A stretch of DNA of 8,052 bases, taken from positions 1 to 8,052 of the forward strand of contig DAOWML010000084.1 of the NCBI GenBank assembly GCA_030643125.1, given 5' to 3'. Shown here in pieces: positions 6,590 through 8,052 of the stretch. Each line of letters opens with the position of its first letter. Positions within the stretch are counted from its first letter, which is position 1. The notes beneath the pieces were generated by a model. The model saw only the letters and a list, made by a program, of their open reading frames with translations, made no database searches and was not told where the DNA came from. This DNA comes from Bacteroidales bacterium. GTDB taxonomy: Bacteria; Bacteroidota; Bacteroidia; Bacteroidales; UBA12077. The position numbers and the translations under genes were made by a program.

Positions 6590-6784
6590 ATGAAAAAAAT
6601 TATGGCAACAATAAAATTATCAGTTAAACCGACAATTTACATATTATTATATGTTACTGTACTTATATTGCTTATTAAACTCATAAGTGGCTCAACGGTA
6701 ATTCAAAATAAATCCTTAGAAAAGGCAAAGAGTGAAATAGTTACTAATACTGATGAATATAGCCTTTATAATGAAGGCAAGTAA
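6590..6784 (+). CDS. small predicted single-pass membrane protein, 64 aa
   Basis: I do not recognise a family. The protein starts with basic residues (MKKIMATIKLSVK), has one hydrophobic helix at about 15-33 (TIYILLYVTVLILLIKLI), and ends in a polar tail of about 30 residues (KSLEKAKSEIVTNTDEYSLYNEGK). The positive-inside rule predicts the short N-terminus in the cytoplasm and the tail outside; alternatively the helix is an uncleaved signal. A second in-frame ATG at 6602 is possible, since neither start has a Shine-Dalgarno. The gene stands alone on the + strand, 325 bases after regulator 2, behind a striking inverted repeat and before a bidirectional terminator, so it looks like its own short transcription unit. 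Control by the neighbouring regulators is inference. Membrane-like composition and a plausible setting favour a real gene, but it is short. Confidence 0.5.
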   Translation: MKKIMATIKLSVKPTIYILLYVTVLILLIKLISGSTVIQNKSLEKAKSEIVTNTDEYSLYNEGK

Positions 6785-6862
6785 AAATTATGTGTAAGCT
6801 CAAGAACACATATCGCCGTTCCGAAGTCTTACATTTACATCCCGCCAAACAAGATCGACCTG
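6785..6862 (+). other. 3' untranslated stretch with a small hairpin
   Basis: Between the small gene's stop and the terminator lies a stretch richer in G and C than its surroundings, with no coding frame. TATGTGT (6789-6795) and ACACATA (6806-6812) can form a 7-bp hairpin with a 10-base loop. It may be only a 3' untranslated region. Confidence 0.35.
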
Positions 6863-6900
6863 AAATAAAAAGCCCGGACTCTCATCCGGGCTTTTTATTT
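6863..6900. terminator. bidirectional rho-independent terminator
   Basis: Perfect 16-bp inverted repeat: AAATAAAAAGCCCGGA (6863-6878), loop CTCTCA, TCCGGGCTTTTTATTT (6885-6900). The GC core GCCCGGA/TCCGGGC is flanked by A-runs on one side and T-runs on the other, so it works in both directions. It ends the small membrane protein transcript (+) and, 16 bases beyond its stop codon, the rplI transcript (-). Confidence 0.93.
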
Positions 6901-6916
6901 TATTTAATAAATCTAT

Positions 6917-7366
6917 TTATTCTGCAAAAACTTCAAAGTTTATAATTGCTTTAACATCTTTATACAAATTCACATTTGCAGAGTAAGTACCTAACTCTTT
7001 AATATGTTCACCATCAACAACTATTTTTTTTCTGTCAATATCATAATTGAATTGTTGTTTAATGGCATCTGCAATTTGAATATTGTTAACAGAGCCAAAA
7101 ATCTTTCCTGATTCTGCTGCTTTAGCGCCTATTTTTACGGTAATTCCATCAAGGGCTTTAGAAAGTGTTTCGGCTTCCTTAATTATTTTTACCTCTTTAA
7201 AAGATTTTTGCTTCAGGTTCTCTGCTAAAACCTTTCTGTTTGTTTCCGTTGCAGCTATTGCCATTCCTTTAGGAATAAGATAATTTCTGGCATATCCTGC
7301 TTTTACTTTAACGATATCGTTAGCATAACCAATGCTTTGTATATCTTGTTTTAAAATTATTTCCAT
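6917..7366 (-). CDS. rplI: 50S ribosomal protein bL9
   Basis: Large-subunit protein that binds 23S rRNA through its N-terminal domain, with a long helix joining it to a C-terminal domain. Its 149 aa match the usual length. Visible hallmarks: N-terminal MEIILKQDIQSIGYANDIVKVKAGYARNYLIPKGMA (residues 1-36), the family signature region; a helical linker at about 41-75; and a C-terminal domain with GKIFGSVNNIQIADAI (about residues 87-102). It is the last gene of the rpsF-rpsR-rplI operon. Ten bases separate it from the rpsR stop, and its strong Shine-Dalgarno overlaps that stop, so translational coupling is likely. The bidirectional terminator follows 16 bases after its stop. Confidence 0.97.
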   Translation of the reverse strand: MEIILKQDIQSIGYANDIVKVKAGYARNYLIPKGMAIAATETNRKVLAENLKQKSFKEVKIIKEAETLSKALDGITVKIGAKAAESGKIFGSVNNIQIADAIKQQFNYDIDRKKIVVDGEHIKELGTYSANVNLYKDVKAIINFEVFAE

Positions 7367-7371
7367 AACTG

Positions 7372-7378
7372 CCTCCTT
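7372..7378 (-). promoter_or_regulatory. strong Shine-Dalgarno of rplI (AAGGAGG)
   Basis: On the - strand AAGGAGG ends five bases before the rplI ATG and overlaps the first two bases of the rpsR TAA stop (7377-7379). It is a near-perfect complement of the 16S anti-Shine-Dalgarno. No other gene in the window has one. It supports the start at 7366. Confidence 0.85.
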
Positions 7379-7646
7379 ATTTTAATAAATCTCCAACATA
7401 AGGCATCAAAGCAATATGTCTTGCCCTTTTAACTGCCTGAGCTACTTTTTTCTGATATTTGGTAGAAGTACCGGTAATTCTTCTCGGTAATATCTTCCCT
7501 TGTTCATTTACAAACTTCATTAAAAAGTTTGGGTCTTTATAATCAATATATTTAATCCTGCTTTTTCTGAATCGGCAGTACTTTTTCCTTTTAGTGTCAA
7601 CTGCGATAGGGGTTAAATATTTAATATCTGAATTTGACTGAACCAT
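7377..7646 (-). CDS. rpsR: 30S ribosomal protein bS18
   Basis: Small-subunit platform protein that forms a pair with bS6 and binds the central domain of 16S rRNA. Its 89 aa are normal for the family. Family hallmarks: KKYCRFRKSRIKYIDYKDPNFLMKF at about 21-45, the signature EQGKILPRRITGTSTKYQKKVAQAVKRARHIALMPY at 48-83, and a basic character throughout. The N-terminal extension MVQSNSDIKYLTPI is typical of Bacteroidota as far as I recall. It lies between rpsF (56 bases upstream) and rplI (10 bases downstream). The leader before its ATG is A-rich (AAAAACAAAAAAAC) with no Shine-Dalgarno. The gap from rpsF holds an imperfect GC-rich palindrome. Confidence 0.97.
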   Translation of the reverse strand: MVQSNSDIKYLTPIAVDTKRKKYCRFRKSRIKYIDYKDPNFLMKFVNEQGKILPRRITGTSTKYQKKVAQAVKRARHIALMPYVGDLLK

Positions 7647-7665
7647 GTTTTTTTGTTTTTAAATG

Positions 7666-7695
7666 CCTGCTTGTCCGTAACGACGTGAAGGCGGG
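7666..7695. repeat. imperfect GC-rich palindrome between rpsF and rpsR
   Basis: On the + strand CCTGCTTGTCCGT (7666-7678) and ACGTGAAGGCGGG (7683-7695) pair around AACG with two mismatches and several G-T pairs. Fewer pairs form on the transcribed (-) strand. It stands out as GC-rich in an AT-rich gap, with no T-run, so it is not an intrinsic terminator. It may be one copy of a dispersed palindromic repeat or an mRNA element inside the operon. Confidence 0.5.
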
Positions 7696-7702
7696 TTAAT
7701 AA

Positions 7703-8052
7703 TTATGCTTCCGATTTTTGCTTTTCTTTTGCTAACCTTCGTTTCTTTTCATTGTAAGCAATAGCATGCTTATCAAGTTTTACGGTTAAGAAACGTAAGA
7801 TTTTTTCATCGCGTTTGAATGCAACTTCATAATCACGGATTATAGAACCTTCTGCTTTAAACTCAATAAGGTAATAAAAACCAGTTGATTTTTTTTGGAT
7901 AGGATATGCTAGTTTACGCATACGCCAATTATCCTCGAAAACTATTTCAGCCCCCTGTTTGACTAATAAGTCTTTGTATTTCTTTACCGCTTCCTTTGTC
8001 TGGTCTTCAGACAAAACGGGAGTCATAATGAAAACGGTTTCATACTGATTCA
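7703..8052 (-). CDS. rpsF: 30S ribosomal protein bS6, 5' end just outside the window
   Basis: Small-subunit platform protein, partner of bS18. Read upstream in frame from the internal ATG at 8026, codons continue as NQYETVFI to the window edge, giving QYETVFIMTPVLSEDQTKEAVKKY. That is the normal bS6 N-terminus, whose first beta strand is YETVFIMTP. The edge bases TG fit an ATG start whose A would be at 8053, one base outside. The full protein would then be about 116 aa, a usual length, whereas starting at 8026 would delete the first strand. Other family features are GAEIVFEDNWRMRKLAYPIQKKSTGFYYLIEF and the basic tail KKRRLAKEKQKSEA. It is the first visible gene of the operon followed by rpsR and rplI. 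The promoter and any leader regulation are beyond the edge. Confidence 0.96.
   Translation of the reverse strand, partial: NQYETVFIMTPVLSEDQTKEAVKKYKDLLVKQGAEIVFEDNWRMRKLAYPIQKKSTGFYYLIEFKAEGSIIRDYEVAFKRDEKILRFLTVKLDKHAIAYNEKKRRLAKEKQKSEA

Noticed and set aside
7083..7283. Open frame of 66 codons on the + strand opposite rplI
   Set aside because: It is antisense to a firmly identified ribosomal protein gene and owes its open frame to that gene's codon use.

Overview
The window is AT-rich and looks like a Bacteroidota (Bacteroidetes) chromosome. The sensor kinases are of the TPR/single-helix/HisKA_3 type common in that phylum. Most genes start behind A/T-rich leaders without a Shine-Dalgarno, and the bS6, bS18 and bL9 sequences resemble Bacteroidota orthologues as I remember them. 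No search was run, so this placement is by recognition only.

Left two thirds (about 196-6264, + strand): a duplicated two-component locus in the order kinase 1, 103-aa unknown protein, kinase 2, regulator 1, regulator 2. Each kinase has a signal peptide, a TPR domain predicted to be periplasmic, one membrane helix, a short coiled coil, and a HisKA_3/HATPase transmitter. Each regulator has a receiver domain and a LuxR/NarL-type helix-turn-helix. The kinases align without gaps from just before the membrane helix to the last few residues, and are very similar there, including patches of nearly identical DNA. Their TPR sensor halves have drifted apart. Both kinases lack the Gln of the HDxxxQ phosphatase motif.

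Middle (6265-6589): a 325-base non-coding stretch. It contains a 17-bp perfect inverted repeat in which each arm is itself a TAGGGG-N4-CCCCTA palindrome and the loop is a run of nine T. It could be a terminator, a pair of operators, or an RNA switch. It lies just upstream of a 64-aa predicted single-pass membrane protein, which is a candidate output gene of the regulators. A clear bidirectional terminator follows.

Right end (6917-8052, - strand): the ribosomal protein operon rpsF-rpsR-rplI (bS6, bS18, bL9), converging on the signalling locus. rplI has a strong AAGGAGG Shine-Dalgarno, unlike the other genes here. The rpsF start codon lies one base beyond the window edge.

Most unusual: the duplicated sensor/regulator set with a conserved output half and diverged sensors, and the nested palindrome between it and the small membrane protein. 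No tRNA, rRNA, CRISPR array, insertion sequence or phage gene is visible.
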